From a virus, in the IMG/VR virus record IMGVR_UViG_3300045855_000039, positions 1 to 25,042 of that record: 25,042 nt of DNA; one strand, given 5' to 3'. The notes beneath the pieces were generated by a model. It saw only the letters and a list, made by a program, of their open reading frames with translations, was not told the origin of the DNA and did no database searches. Shown here piece by piece: positions 6,728-16,240 of the stretch; position 1 is the first letter of the stretch, and each line of letters starts with the position of its first letter. The position numbers and the translations under genes are program-made.

Positions 6728-7651
6728 TTACAATTGGGTTTTAAAATATTCAATTGTAGATTTTAACCCAGAATCTAATTGAATATGCGGATACCAACCT
6801 AGTTTAGTTTTAGCTAATGATATATCTGGTTTACGCTGTTTTGGGTCATCTAAGGGGAGGTCTTTATATATTATAATTGACTTACTACCAACTAATTGTA
6901 TTACTTTATTTGCCAATTCAGATATAGTAAATTCATTAGGATTTCCTAGATTTATTGGCCCAACTTCATCCGAATTCATTAAGGATATTAATCCAGATAT
7001 TAAATCATCTATATATTGAAAACTTCTAGTTTGGTTTCCATCGCCATATATAGTTATATCTCTATCCTGTAATGCTTGCATAATAAAATTAGAAACCACC
7101 CTACCATCATTGGGGTGCATATTAGGACCATATGTATTAAAAATTCTAGCTATTCTAATATCAACATTATGTTGTCTATGATAATCAAAAAATAGGGTTT
7201 CTGCAACTCTCTTTCCTTCATCATAACAACTCCTAATACCAATAGGGTTAACATTACCCCAATACGATTCAATTTGAGGGTGTATTAAAGGATCTCCATA
7301 CACCTCAGAGGTAGACGTTTGTAGTATTCGAACACCCAACCTCTTAGCTAATCCTAACATATTAATCGCCCCAAGAACAGACGTTTTAGTTGTTTGTATT
7401 GGATCTTTTTGATAATGTATTGGGGAAGCAGGACACGCCAAATTATAAATTTGATCTACTTCAAGATATAATGGAAAAGTTACATCATGGCGAATAAATT
7501 CAAAATTTTTATTATCAAGTAAATTATTAATATTTGATTTATCACTACTAAAACAATTATCAACACAAATTACAAAATGCCCTTGATCAAGCAATTTTGC
7601 ACATAAATGTGAACCAATAAAACCAGAACCACCTGTTACTAATATTTTCAT
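6728..7651 (-). CDS. UDP-glucuronate decarboxylase (UDP-xylose synthase), SDR family
   Basis: 307 aa, a full-length member by pattern. It would convert UDP-glucuronate to UDP-xylose with bound NAD. The Rossmann motif GGSGFIG (7-13), [12 protein letters not shown] (70-81), [10 protein letters not shown] (112-121) and the catalytic Y143-x3-K147 in SCYDEGKR are all present, as are ARIFNTYGP and [10 protein letters not shown]. These are signature stretches of the UXS branch, so the call is stronger than a generic epimerase. It is the last gene of the sugar operon, 12 nt after FkbM, with AAAGG before the ATG. The product would feed a glycosyltransferase of the same cluster. Confidence 0.88.
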   Translation of the reverse strand: MKILVTGGSGFIGSHLCAKLLDQGHFVICVDNCFSSDKSNINNLLDNKNFEFIRHDVTFPLYLEVDQIYNLACPASPIHYQKDPIQTTKTSVLGAINMLGLAKRLGVRILQTSTSEVYGDPLIHPQIESYWGNVNPIGIRSCYDEGKRVAETLFFDYHRQHNVDIRIARIFNTYGPNMHPNDGRVVSNFIMQALQDRDITIYGDGNQTRSFQYIDDLISGLISLMNSDEVGPINLGNPNEFTISELANKVIQLVGSKSIIIYKDLPLDDPKQRKPDISLAKTKLGWYPHIQLDSGLKSTIEYFKTQL

Positions 7652-7663
7652 TATATTATACCT

Positions 7664-8299
7664 TTAAATTAAAAATGAATCTACAAATAAATCATCATTA
7701 CCAGAAAGCTGTGTTAAGAATACATAATTTTTAGTTTCCATAAAAGTTCTAATAAGTTCTTGATATTTTAATATATTTGCAGTTTCTATTAAAATATATT
7801 TTGGTCTGATATAAGAAAAATCAACTCCATTTAATACTTCAAGTTCATAACCTTCGACATCAAGACTAAACAAATCTATAGATTTGATATTGTGTTTAAG
7901 TATTAAATTATGTAATGATATGCAAGGAACTTTTATATTTTTAGATTCTATAGTTGGTTGATAATACTTCTCGACTCCAGATATTCCAGACATTAGCCCA
8001 TTAACATTATCTTCAGAATAAATAAAATCCCCAGATATAGTAGAATTGTGTTTTTCATAATCAAAACTAACTAAAGCATAATTTTCAACTATAGAATTCG
8101 ATCTTAATTCTTTACATTTAATATAATTTTCAAAAGTAGGTTCAACTAATAACCCAGACCAGTTCAGAGTGGTTTCAAATAAATATGAATTGGAAGCAGT
8201 AATACCATCATTAGCCCCACATTCTACAAAAACTCCATTTTTATAGTTAACATATTCTAGTAATTTTATATCTAACGAATTTTGAGAATAACTGATCAT
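7664..8299 (-). CDS. FkbM-family SAM methyltransferase
   Basis: 211 aa. FkbM-type enzymes usually O-methylate sugars or polyketides. Motif I is FVECGANDG (about 24-32), and the family-typical IDLFSLDVEGYELEVLNG is near residues 140-157. Full length for a single-domain FkbM protein. It overlaps the RmlD-like gene upstream by 4 nt (ATGA). The likely target is a hydroxyl of the sugar made or transferred by the neighbours (inference). Confidence 0.85.
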   Translation of the reverse strand: MISYSQNSLDIKLLEYVNYKNGVFVECGANDGITASNSYLFETTLNWSGLLVEPTFENYIKCKELRSNSIVENYALVSFDYEKHNSTISGDFIYSEDNVNGLMSGISGVEKYYQPTIESKNIKVPCISLHNLILKHNIKSIDLFSLDVEGYELEVLNGVDFSYIRPKYILIETANILKYQELIRTFMETKNYVFLTQLSGNDDLFVDSFLI

Positions 8300-9081
8300 A
8301 ATATTAATTGTGGGTTAGTGTATAGTAAATTATAAGAAAGTAATTGGTTATATATCGAATCTAATTTTATATCAGATTCAATGGAATAATTTTTTGTATC
8401 TTTAATAGTAGATTGTATAATATTTATAGGCTTTTTATAGACTAATTTAAAAATATTAAGTAAATCATATTTTGAAATTATTAAGTCTGAAGAAAGCATA
8501 GTTAATAATGGGGTAGTATTAAAATTTAAACATAAATTAAAACTACACTTTGCCCATTCAAGAGCAGTTATACCATTCCAAAAATAATTTGAATATCCAG
8601 CACATTCGTTTTTTGACGATAAAAACCAAGATAAAAGTGAAGTATTATGTTTATCGAATCCTATAATAGAACTTCTAATCACTCTAACATTAGAAGGATT
8701 ATTAATATTCGAAAAAAACTTAGCTTTACTTTCTCCATAATAATTTGATGGGTTTATTATTGAAAATTTATTATATGTATATTCTGGTAATATATTGCCA
8801 GAATATACTGCATCTGAACATGGATGTATTAATTTAAAATTATTATGTAAAAATGTAGGTAAATCATAATTAATATTAAATTTACTTTCATCGTGTAATT
8901 CTGCTATACAATTTATAACTATACCAGAAAAAGATTTTATAGAGTTAAAAAATTCAATTGATGGGTATCTAAAATTTATAACTTGAACACTAATTCCATT
9001 ACTATTGAAATATTTTACAACACAATCGCCTAATAATCCAGTATGACCTAAAACTAAAATATCATTGTCTAAAGTAATCAT
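8296..9081 (-). CDS. RmlD-like SDR nucleotide-sugar reductase
   Basis: 261 aa. The N-terminal Rossmann motif ILVLGHTGLLGD (8-19) and the active-site motif YYGESKAK (Y-x3-K, near residue 115) match the extended SDR branch of dTDP-4-dehydrorhamnose reductases and the reductases of FucNAc pathways. It would reduce a 4-keto sugar nucleotide such as the product of the PseB/CapD-like dehydratase just upstream. The 20-nt overlap with that gene fits stepwise action. Exact substrate unknown. The C-terminal third is divergent. Confidence 0.75.
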   Translation of the reverse strand: MITLDNDILVLGHTGLLGDCVVKYFNSNGISVQVINFRYPSIEFFNSIKSFSGIVINCIAELHDESKFNINYDLPTFLHNNFKLIHPCSDAVYSGNILPEYTYNKFSIINPSNYYGESKAKFFSNINNPSNVRVIRSSIIGFDKHNTSLLSWFLSSKNECAGYSNYFWNGITALEWAKCSFNLCLNFNTTPLLTMLSSDLIISKYDLLNIFKLVYKKPINIIQSTIKDTKNYSIESDIKLDSIYNQLLSYNLLYTNPQLIL

Positions 9082-9997
9082 ACGATTCTAATAAATCAAT
9101 CAATTCAGATTTTGCTAATACAAAATTTTTTGAGGAATATTCATTATCTTTAAAAGTAAGTTCATTAAAATGAATTTTCGGGTGTAACGAGTATAAATTA
9201 AAATCTGAATGAAATTTTAACCTCGGAATCTCTTCAGATGAAGCCATTATTTCATGAATTTTTTCTCCAATCCTTGGGGATTTTATTGAATATTTTAATT
9301 TAAATTTTTCAGAATAAATTTCAAATAAATCTAATATATTAATACTTTTAATATTAGGTATAATATTTACTCCATCAAAATTTAATGATCTTTCAATTAA
9401 ATTTATAGCATCGTCAACACAAATTGCAAATCTAGTCATTGAATTTGAATATAAAGGTATTTCTATATTATTTTTTATAGCAGACCAAATTAATGGAATT
9501 ATACTACCAGTAGAATTTAATACATTACCATAAATAACAGTAGATAGTTTAGTATCGCTATCATTATTTAATATAAAACTTTCTCCTGCTACATATTTCA
9601 TGGCACCATAAATTGTAGTAGCAGACCTAGATTTATCAGTACTAATAAAACTAGCACATTTAAATTCATTTTCTATAGAGACTCTTCTAGAATTTAATGC
9701 GCCATCAATAATAATTTTTACTGCTTCTTCTGGGTTTTCATCACAAGCTTCGATTTGTTTTAAACTTGCAGCAAAAATTCCAATATCATGATTTTTAGAT
9801 TTACGTTTAAGTAAATCATAATCTCTAATATCACCAACTACACACTTAATATTTGGGTAAGTTTTTTTTAAAAAATAATGCTTAGACTCATCTCTTGAAT
9901 AAATTGTTATATCATTATTATCATAATATTGTTTAATTATATGTTTACCTAAATATCCAGCACCACCTGTTATAAATATTCTACTATTTTCAATCAT
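9062..9997 (-). CDS. PseB/CapD-like UDP-sugar 4,6-dehydratase
   Basis: 311 aa. Motifs in order: FITGGAGYLGKH (8-19), IYSRDESK (32-39), VGDIRD (54-59), AASLKQIEACDENP (76-89), STDK (119-122) and YGAMK (130-134). These are the hallmarks of the UDP-GlcNAc 4,6-dehydratase group (PseB, FlaA1, CapD short form), including the TDK...Y-x3-K catalytic set. The product would be a 4-keto-6-deoxy sugar nucleotide. It overlaps the C-methyltransferase by 4 nt upstream and the reductase by 20 nt downstream, so the three may act in one route. No aminotransferase follows, so pseudaminic acid is not indicated. Confidence 0.85.
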   Translation of the reverse strand: MIENSRIFITGGAGYLGKHIIKQYYDNNDITIYSRDESKHYFLKKTYPNIKCVVGDIRDYDLLKRKSKNHDIGIFAASLKQIEACDENPEEAVKIIIDGALNSRRVSIENEFKCASFISTDKSRSATTIYGAMKYVAGESFILNNDSDTKLSTVIYGNVLNSTGSIIPLIWSAIKNNIEIPLYSNSMTRFAICVDDAINLIERSLNFDGVNIIPNIKSINILDLFEIYSEKFKLKYSIKSPRIGEKIHEIMASSEEIPRLKFHSDFNLYSLHPKIHFNELTFKDNEYSSKNFVLAKSELIDLLESYDYFRQ

Positions 9998-11229
9998 AAT
10001 GAATTAAAAGTAAGAGTTTGAAGTTCAGATTTTGTAAATGATTTAATTTCTGGAAAAAATATAATATAATTATAATCTTGATCTGAAGTTTTATTCACAA
10101 TTAATTTTACATAATTCCAAGCAAAAATTATTAAATAATCTATAGATTTTTTTTGAAATTCTTCATATGTAATAATTGGAATTTTACAATCAGCAATATA
10201 TCTATTTTGTCGTTCTAATGATTCATCAACTATAAAATCAATGATAGAATCATTTAACCCAATAATATTACAAAACATATTAGCTCTACCCGATGCCCCA
10301 TACCCACCTAAAGTAAAACCTTTAGACTTCAACTCTAATATATAGTTTTTAATATGTTTAATATTTTGAATATAATTAGTTTTAAATTTAGGGATCTCAT
10401 TAGAATATAATAAAATTTCAGCTTCTATCATATCATCAACAAGTTTAGAATTTGAATTATGTTTATCAACAGTGACTCTAATTGATCCACTATGGCTTGA
10501 AACTTCATCTACATTAGAAATATATAAATTATATTTATTAAATAAATTATTTAAGGAAGTAATTGAATAATAATATATATGTTCATGATAAATATTATCC
10601 CATTGATTTTCTAAAATCAAATTTTTAAGATAATGAACTTCAAAGATAAACTTTCCAGAGTTAGATAAGCAATAATCTATAGCTCTTACTACATCATTTA
10701 TATCATCAATATGAGCAAATACATTATTTCCAATAATCACATCAAATTTATTTTTATATGTGTCTATACAAAAATTAGCAGTATTAAAATAACCAGAAAA
10801 TGTAGTTAACCCTTTATCATCAGCAAGCTTAATGATATTTTCGGCTGGATCAACCCCTAAAACATTAGCTCCAAATTCTTTTAAATAATATAATAAAGTT
10901 CCATCATTACTACCAAATTCTAAAATATTTTTATTAGAAATATCATATAAATTATTTAAGTCTATAGCATATTGTTTAAAATGAGCACTTAATCCAACAG
11001 AAGAGGAATATCTATAATCTTTAAATAAATAATCAGCATTTATTATTGAATCAGTCTGAACCAATTTACAATCTTCACATAATAATAAGTTCAAATTAAA
11101 TTTAGTCGAGAATTCAGGTGAAGTTGGGAAATGTCCAGCTAATGGAATTTCCCCTAAACTAATAATTGTTGATAAATTAGACGAATCACAACTTGAACAT
11201 TTACAACGTATTTTATATATAGTATTCAT
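9994..11229 (-). CDS. Sugar C-methyltransferase (TylCIII/NovU-type, three domains)
   Basis: 411 aa, the usual size of this family. An N-terminal zinc site C11-x2-C14 and C51-x2-C54, a SAM-binding motif ILEFGSNDGTLL (102-113), the active-site region YHEHIYYYS, and a C-terminal domain with LGGYGASGRANMF. Such enzymes transfer a methyl group to C-3 of a 4-keto-6-deoxy sugar nucleotide and give branched sugars. The adjacent dehydratase makes the right kind of substrate, so a branched deoxy sugar is likely (inference). Only 9 nt separate it from the upstream gene, and I see no good ribosome binding site near the ATG, so coupling is likely. Confidence 0.85.
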   Translation of the reverse strand: MNTIYKIRCKCSSCDSSNLSTIISLGEIPLAGHFPTSPEFSTKFNLNLLLCEDCKLVQTDSIINADYLFKDYRYSSSVGLSAHFKQYAIDLNNLYDISNKNILEFGSNDGTLLYYLKEFGANVLGVDPAENIIKLADDKGLTTFSGYFNTANFCIDTYKNKFDVIIGNNVFAHIDDINDVVRAIDYCLSNSGKFIFEVHYLKNLILENQWDNIYHEHIYYYSITSLNNLFNKYNLYISNVDEVSSHSGSIRVTVDKHNSNSKLVDDMIEAEILLYSNEIPKFKTNYIQNIKHIKNYILELKSKGFTLGGYGASGRANMFCNIIGLNDSIIDFIVDESLERQNRYIADCKIPIITYEEFQKKSIDYLIIFAWNYVKLIVNKTSDQDYNYIIFFPEIKSFTKSELQTLTFNSL

Positions 11230-11238
11230 AATAATATT

Positions 11239-11871
11239 TTATTTTTTTATAAAAAATAACCCTCTATTATAAAAATGATTATCTTTATATTCTGGGTTAA
11301 TAGATATTGCATCAGCAAAAGTTACTACTTTTAAATTTTCGGTTAATTGTTCATCATATTTAAACCCATATAATGCTAATTCATTAATCCAATATTCTTT
11401 TGGTTGACAATTTACATGATTATGCCCTTCTTGTCCAGGTTCTGCATATGTTATCGCTAAAATCTTACACTTTGAAAATAATGATAAGAAATTTGCTTTA
11501 TATTTTTCTTCAATATGTTCTACAAACTCACAACACCAACCAAAATCAAATTCCTGTTCTAAAATTAATTCTCCAGAAGTAAAGTCATGAAAAATAATAT
11601 TATCTGAATAGGTGCTATTTTCTTTTACAAAAGTTGACCCATCTACACCAGTAATATTATTTAATGGGATATGAGAAGAAAATTCTCCTATTGCATGACC
11701 CATACCACAACCAATATCTAAAATTGAATTTACATTATAAGTTTTTATAATATATTCCCACAATTTTGGCATATAAGTAGCAGGGTCTTTTTCTATAAGA
11801 AATCCCCCAACATGATTTTCTTCTACCATAGTTAAATGCTCAGTTATTTTTCTTAAATTTATATTATACAT
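11239..11871 (-). CDS. Class I SAM methyltransferase
   Basis: About 210 aa from the ATG at 11871; a TTG 12 nt upstream is possible. Motif I is SILDIGCGMGHA, then an acidic motif II (TGVDGS) and motif post-II FDFGWCCEFVEHI, of the Methyltransf_23/11 type. The start overlaps the end of the upstream glycosyltransferase (ATGTATAA). By context it modifies a sugar or a sugar-related metabolite; the substrate cannot be read from the sequence. Confidence 0.8.
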   Translation of the reverse strand: MYNINLRKITEHLTMVEENHVGGFLIEKDPATYMPKLWEYIIKTYNVNSILDIGCGMGHAIGEFSSHIPLNNITGVDGSTFVKENSTYSDNIIFHDFTSGELILEQEFDFGWCCEFVEHIEEKYKANFLSLFSKCKILAITYAEPGQEGHNHVNCQPKEYWINELALYGFKYDEQLTENLKVVTFADAISINPEYKDNHFYNRGLFFIKK

Positions 11872-12586
11872 TATTATTCTCAATGATTAGTTTGTCAATT
11901 AAATGATATGATGCAGGATTGCCTTTATTTGGACCAATATAATTTTTACCTAAAGTTGAATTATCCCAAGATTTCCACGCAAAATTATCATTTATAAGTA
12001 TATCAGTATATGAATTATTATATAGCTCACCAAAATTTTTTATAATTTTATCATTTAAAAAAGTATATTTTGAAAAAAATTCTGGTTCTGATTTCATACA
12101 TTTATCATTATCTTGTAATGGGCTTTTCCAAGAATAACTATAGGTTGAATCACAACTTTCATATAAGGCTAAATTATTTAATTTTAGTCTAAAAACCCAA
12201 TCCACATCTTCCCAACCACCACCTAAAAACCGTTCATCCCACCAACCGATTTTTCCGATTAAACTTTTACTAAACCCCATAAATCCAGCATTATACATAA
12301 AAGAACATGCATACCCATTTTCTAAATGTTCTAGTATAGATTCAACTTCGCTTGGGGTAGGAAAAGTTCTATCGTTAATAAAAATAATTATTTCAGTATT
12401 TGATGTAATAATTGAATGATTTATTAATTCTGAATAGCTTGGATACGCATATGGATATCGATCTATTCTATTATTCCAAAATACATTATACTTTGAATTT
12501 AATATGGATAAAGAATCCATTTGTGATTTTACTATATTATAATCACACCCACAATGTAAACATATTGTAAATTCTGTAATTTTCAT
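11864..12586 (-). CDS. GT-A glycosyltransferase with GT7-like C-terminal motif
   Basis: About 240 aa from the ATG at 12586. An upstream TTG would add 14 residues inside the preceding gene and is less likely. A GT-A start (TEFTICLHCG) leads to an IFINDRT segment in the place of the DxD loop (near 70-73). GWWDERFLGGGWEDVDW (114-130) strongly resembles the acceptor/metal motif of galactosyltransferase-type GT7/GT2 enzymes. It likely transfers a sugar to a growing glycan. It starts 1 nt after the stop of the preceding GT gene; the ribosome binding site is weak. Confidence 0.78.
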   Translation of the reverse strand: MKITEFTICLHCGCDYNIVKSQMDSLSILNSKYNVFWNNRIDRYPYAYPSYSELINHSIITSNTEIIIFINDRTFPTPSEVESILEHLENGYACSFMYNAGFMGFSKSLIGKIGWWDERFLGGGWEDVDWVFRLKLNNLALYESCDSTYSYSWKSPLQDNDKCMKSEPEFFSKYTFLNDKIIKNFGELYNNSYTDILINDNFAWKSWDNSTLGKNYIGPNKGNPASYHLIDKLIIENNNV

Positions 12587-12587
12587 A

Positions 12588-13340
12588 TTAAATAAACCAC
12601 TCTTTTCTCCAAGGTTGACCTCCAGCAAAATGTCGTATAATCACCGAATCTTTATCACATATATTAATATTAAATTCACACGATGATTCATTAACTAATT
12701 CGGTAACATTCCATTCTGTGGGTAATATATAAACATTATCTTCTAATTCTTGTAAAGAATAAATAGTATGTTCTGTTTTTTTAGAATGCCACCCATAATT
12801 ATCTATCTCCCAAAAAGATTTATCGGAATGTGGCATTATACCAGCTAAAGAATACCAAGATGCTTGTTCTCTGAACAGATCCCAAAAATTAAAATTAAAC
12901 TTTAAACGTTCATGATATACATATTCGCGTTTAAATATATCAAACCTACTTTGATCTAATATCAAATCTATCATATTCTTAGACCAACTATTTACTATTA
13001 TAGAATAAGATCCCATACAATGCGTATTACCGGAATCTATACTATAATTAAAAGATTTTATAGTTGGATATTCTATATTTGGATTTACAATACACATATC
13101 AGCATCAATATGGGTCAGAATATCTCCATCTTCTAAAAATCCCGAATTAATCAAATCTCGCACAATAGTAAACTTTAACCATGTATAATTATCTCTATAT
13201 TTTTCAATAGGTGCCGTATATTCTAAATATATTATATCATGAAGTGTGCAATATTCTCTATTTCTTTTTGACATATATTCGTTAAAGAATTCTTGTCTAT
13301 AGTCCGAATAATTTGCTATAACCATTAAATATTTTTTCAC
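12588..13340 (-). CDS. GT34-like glycosyltransferase, GTG start
   Basis: 250 aa. The start is GTG at 13340: GAGG lies 7 nt before it and TAGTG joins it to the previous gene's stop. An ATG 15 nt later would leave the first strand short. HIDADMCI (78-85) carries the metal-binding D79-x-D81, and the C-terminal IRHFAGGQPWRKEW resembles GMA12/MNN10-type (GT34) galactosyl- or mannosyltransferases. No membrane anchor, so cytosolic. Donor and acceptor unknown. Confidence 0.78.
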   Translation of the reverse strand: MKKYLMVIANYSDYRQEFFNEYMSKRNREYCTLHDIIYLEYTAPIEKYRDNYTWLKFTIVRDLINSGFLEDGDILTHIDADMCIVNPNIEYPTIKSFNYSIDSGNTHCMGSYSIIVNSWSKNMIDLILDQSRFDIFKREYVYHERLKFNFNFWDLFREQASWYSLAGIMPHSDKSFWEIDNYGWHSKKTEHTIYSLQELEDNVYILPTEWNVTELVNESSCEFNINICDKDSVIIRHFAGGQPWRKEWFI

Positions 13341-14050
13341 TAGTTAACCTCATTTTTTGGCTTCTGTATTAATACCCAAGTTTGTGCTTGACATACCATG
13401 TTATTATCTATCATTTTATTATCATTCAATACATCATCAGTAGTAGGCCAATTGTTATTAGAGAATATGTATTTAATATACTCCAAATTTCCCCAATACC
13501 CACATTCTAATATATTAAAACCTACACTTTTACACAACATACACAAACCAATTGGCGTAATTCCCCAAAAATGAAATGGTTGCATATGTGGTATATTTAT
13601 GGTTGGTACTGTAGTATACAAATACCCTCCAGGGTTTAAATGTTTGTATAAATTTTCCATAGCCATAAAAGGGTTATACAAATGTTCTAGCGTTTGATTG
13701 AAAATTATAAAATCAAAGTTAGTTTCAGATAATACCATAGTATGTATATCAAACCTAGAGTCTTTAGAATAATCTGCAACATAAAGTTTGTTATAGTTAA
13801 TATATTCCAATTCGCAATCATCTATAAAGGTGGATAATAATTTATCTCCCGTAGAAATATTGTATTTTACAATCCAATCTTTAAAGTCAAATAAAGAAGC
13901 TAATCTAGGAAAATCTCTATTAAACCATTTAACTTTTTCATTAGATGATAATTTATCATATTCTATATTGGATTTATTAAAATATTCAGCTGGTTTTACT
14001 ACAAATTCCAAATATGTATCATTTATATCTTTTTCACTAAAAATCATCAT
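13340..14050 (-). CDS. Methyltransferase-like protein with missing motif I
   Basis: 236 aa. The second half looks like a class I SAM methyltransferase: FDFIIFNQTLEHLYNPF, then LKHLNPGGYLYTTVP-type sequence (NLYKHLNPGGYLYTTVP). The glycine-rich SAM loop (motif I) expected before it is not recognisable; that region reads KYNISTGDKLLSTF. It could be a divergent enzyme of the Methyltransf_23 group or a non-catalytic relative. It sits between glycosyltransferases, sharing ATGATG with the exostosin-like gene upstream and TAGTG with the GT34-like gene downstream. Confidence 0.7.
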   Translation of the reverse strand: MMIFSEKDINDTYLEFVVKPAEYFNKSNIEYDKLSSNEKVKWFNRDFPRLASLFDFKDWIVKYNISTGDKLLSTFIDDCELEYINYNKLYVADYSKDSRFDIHTMVLSETNFDFIIFNQTLEHLYNPFMAMENLYKHLNPGGYLYTTVPTINIPHMQPFHFWGITPIGLCMLCKSVGFNILECGYWGNLEYIKYIFSNNNWPTTDDVLNDNKMIDNNMVCQAQTWVLIQKPKNEVN

Positions 14051-14883
14051 AGTCGTTTCATTATGTTGCTATATACACCAGATAAACTAAAATATTCATT
14101 ATATATTGTAGCACCTTTAATTAACATCTTATTATAGTCTTCATCTGATATAGACTTTAAAATAGTATCTATATTGGAAATATCTTCTTCATTAATTATA
14201 ACGCAAAATTCAGCCCAATTTAATTCATCTACCCAAGGAAGATAATGTATATCAGAAATATAAACTGGTACAGAATTTAACTGAAAAGCTTCATATAATC
14301 TAAATGAAGTTGGACCATATCCTCTAGGACATAAAACAAATTTACTTCTTAAACTAATATCAATAAAATATTTTAAATTTTCTTGTGGAACTGTATTAGA
14401 CCAATTACACATGTTATAAGAATAACCTTCTTTATCTTTTAATTCATAATAAAGCTTTTCTCTTATGTTGTGTGTAAGAGACCCAACAAAGGATGCAAAC
14501 AAATCTTTTTTAATATAAGACCCAATTAATTCTTTTGGTATTGGAGAACAAATTAATGGTATTGGGATAATATTTCCATGAGTTCTCCTACCTCCAGCAG
14601 AAAAAATTAACGTGTCTTCTGGGAGATTTTCTTTTGGTCCATCATCATGTTGACATACGGTAAAATACTTTTTATTTGGATCTAATTCAGATAATGCTTT
14701 TTGAATATCAATTATGTCGGAATTCAAATAATCCTTATTGCAATAAAGATTGGTCCAAAAAATATCAATATATTCTCTATTAGAATCTTTATATTTGTCA
14801 TAAAAATATTCTTCAAGGTACAATCCAGTATGATATGGTGGGTATATTGGATAATCTGCGGTAGGTCTTAATTCATTTTTCAT
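14047..14883 (-). CDS. Exostosin-like glycosyltransferase (GT47 type)
   Basis: About 278 aa from the ATG at 14883, chosen over a GTG 30 nt upstream because AAGGAAATTGGAA directly precedes the ATG. The C-terminal half has LFASFVGSLTHNIREKL and FVLCPRGYGPTSFRLYEAF, followed by NSVPVYISD, the donor-binding core of exostosin-family transferases. These use UDP sugars; UDP-xylose or UDP-glucuronate from the cluster would be suitable donors (inference). 17 nt follow the GT77-like gene. Confidence 0.82.
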   Translation of the reverse strand: MKNELRPTADYPIYPPYHTGLYLEEYFYDKYKDSNREYIDIFWTNLYCNKDYLNSDIIDIQKALSELDPNKKYFTVCQHDDGPKENLPEDTLIFSAGGRRTHGNIIPIPLICSPIPKELIGSYIKKDLFASFVGSLTHNIREKLYYELKDKEGYSYNMCNWSNTVPQENLKYFIDISLRSKFVLCPRGYGPTSFRLYEAFQLNSVPVYISDIHYLPWVDELNWAEFCVIINEEDISNIDTILKSISDEDYNKMLIKGATIYNEYFSLSGVYSNIMKRL

Positions 14884-14900
14884 TTCCAATTTCCTTTTTA

Positions 14901-15563
14901 TTATATAAACCACAAATTTTCATCTTTAAATCTTTGTATCTTTGTATCAATCCCAACCATCCAATTATTATGGACAATAATAGCTTTAGATTTTTTACCT
15001 AATTTATAATAGGAATTTCCATTTGGAAATAAATCTTCATTCAATAATTCACACTCAATAATATAATCTTTAATAATATGATTAAAAATTAATTGATCAT
15101 CTTGACCTTCATAACTTGCACACAAAGAAATTAATGTGCGACACAAATCACTATCAACAAATTTCATAAATCCAGTACAAACAAGACTTCCAGGAAGATC
15201 ACTTTGGAAACATATCTTATCAAAACTATTCAAATATTCTGTTGGGTTTTCTTTAAAAACAATATCAGTATCAACCCAAACTAAATCTTTATGTTTTAAA
15301 TATTGCTCTTCAATAATTTTCCATTTATATTGGACAATAGATCTAAAATTTGAACTTTCATCAAAACTCCAATCTTGGTATTCAGTTAATTCTTGATTAA
15401 TATATAGGTATGCATTTTTATATTCTTTAAATGCCTCTAAAGAATTGTTATCTAAACATGCAATATAAAAATCATCTAAATTAATTCCAACTAATTCTGC
15501 AGATTTTAACATATTTTTACAAATTTCTAAACAACCAGAATTTAAAAACGTCACAAATTTCAT
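14901..15563 (-). CDS. GT77-like nucleotide-diphospho-sugar transferase
   Basis: About 220 aa. The ATG at 15563 overlaps the previous stop (ATGA) and has AAGGAG 11 nt upstream; a TTG 9 nt earlier is too close to that site. VWVDTDIVF (D98-x-D100) is the metal motif; FQSDLPGSLVCTGFM and AIIVHNNWMVGIDTKI follow, the layout of the Nucleotid_trans (PF03407) group. Cytosolic, no anchor. Transfers a sugar from an NDP donor to an unknown acceptor. Confidence 0.8.
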   Translation of the reverse strand: MKFVTFLNSGCLEICKNMLKSAELVGINLDDFYIACLDNNSLEAFKEYKNAYLYINQELTEYQDWSFDESSNFRSIVQYKWKIIEEQYLKHKDLVWVDTDIVFKENPTEYLNSFDKICFQSDLPGSLVCTGFMKFVDSDLCRTLISLCASYEGQDDQLIFNHIIKDYIIECELLNEDLFPNGNSYYKLGKKSKAIIVHNNWMVGIDTKIQRFKDENLWFI

Positions 15564-16240
15564 AATGTACAATTCTCCTTAAAAAACTCATTTAAAAAAT
15601 CTGGACATGTATGATTTATTGTAGCTTGATTGGTTCTACCTAATTGTCCAGCATGTTCTTTTAAAAAGTTATATAATAACCTATCATCATTTCGATCTTG
15701 TGTTGTGCGATATAATTGTGAAGCGACTATTCCATATTCACGCTTAAAAATCATACAGTTCCCATCCAACATTTCATAAGGAACTCTTCTAGATACCGAA
15801 TCACCAACACTTTCAAAATTATCTATACCATAATATTCACCGGATTCAGCATATATATTACGTAAACAACTAGACCAATTTAAATTTTTAATAGATTCTA
15901 ATAATGTTTCTGCATGATTAGGCTTCCAAACTACATCATCATCAGCAAATGTTACATATGGAGTATCTGCTGCATTTAAAGCTACAGCTCTTAGAGAGCT
16001 TCCTGGAGCATTTCCATTTTTACCTAATCCCCAAGGAAGATTAATACTCCATCTATTAGTTGAATTATAAGTTTCCGGTAATTTTGAATCTAGTTCTCTA
16101 AATTCATCCCACATTAATATATGAAATATTTTATCAGAAATAGTTTGATTTTCTATACTTTTTATTAAATTATCTAAATTTTTTCTACCTATAGTTGGAG
16201 TTATTACGGTTAACAAAAAATCACTAGAATTTATTTTCAT
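15560..16240 (-). CDS. GT2-type glycosyltransferase
   Basis: 226 aa. A typical GT-A opening (LLTVITPTIGRKNLDNLIKSI), the ADDDVVW motif (D100-D102) after YVTF, and a second half with MIFKREYG and DRNDDRLLYNFL where GT2 enzymes hold the catalytic Asp. Full length for a small soluble family 2 enzyme. It starts inside the gp41 stop (ATGA), so it is read with the replicative helicase: the sugar operon is fused to the replication operon without a visible promoter between. Confidence 0.85.
   Translation of the reverse strand: MKINSSDFLLTVITPTIGRKNLDNLIKSIENQTISDKIFHILMWDEFRELDSKLPETYNSTNRWSINLPWGLGKNGNAPGSSLRAVALNAADTPYVTFADDDVVWKPNHAETLLESIKNLNWSSCLRNIYAESGEYYGIDNFESVGDSVSRRVPYEMLDGNCMIFKREYGIVASQLYRTTQDRNDDRLLYNFLKEHAGQLGRTNQATINHTCPDFLNEFFKENCTL

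Noticed and set aside
8421-8428. Extra late promoter box (TATAAATA on the minus strand) inside the RmlD-like gene
   Set aside because: Lacks the longer shared 12-mer, lies within a coding region 120 nt from the next start, and single matches are expected by chance.
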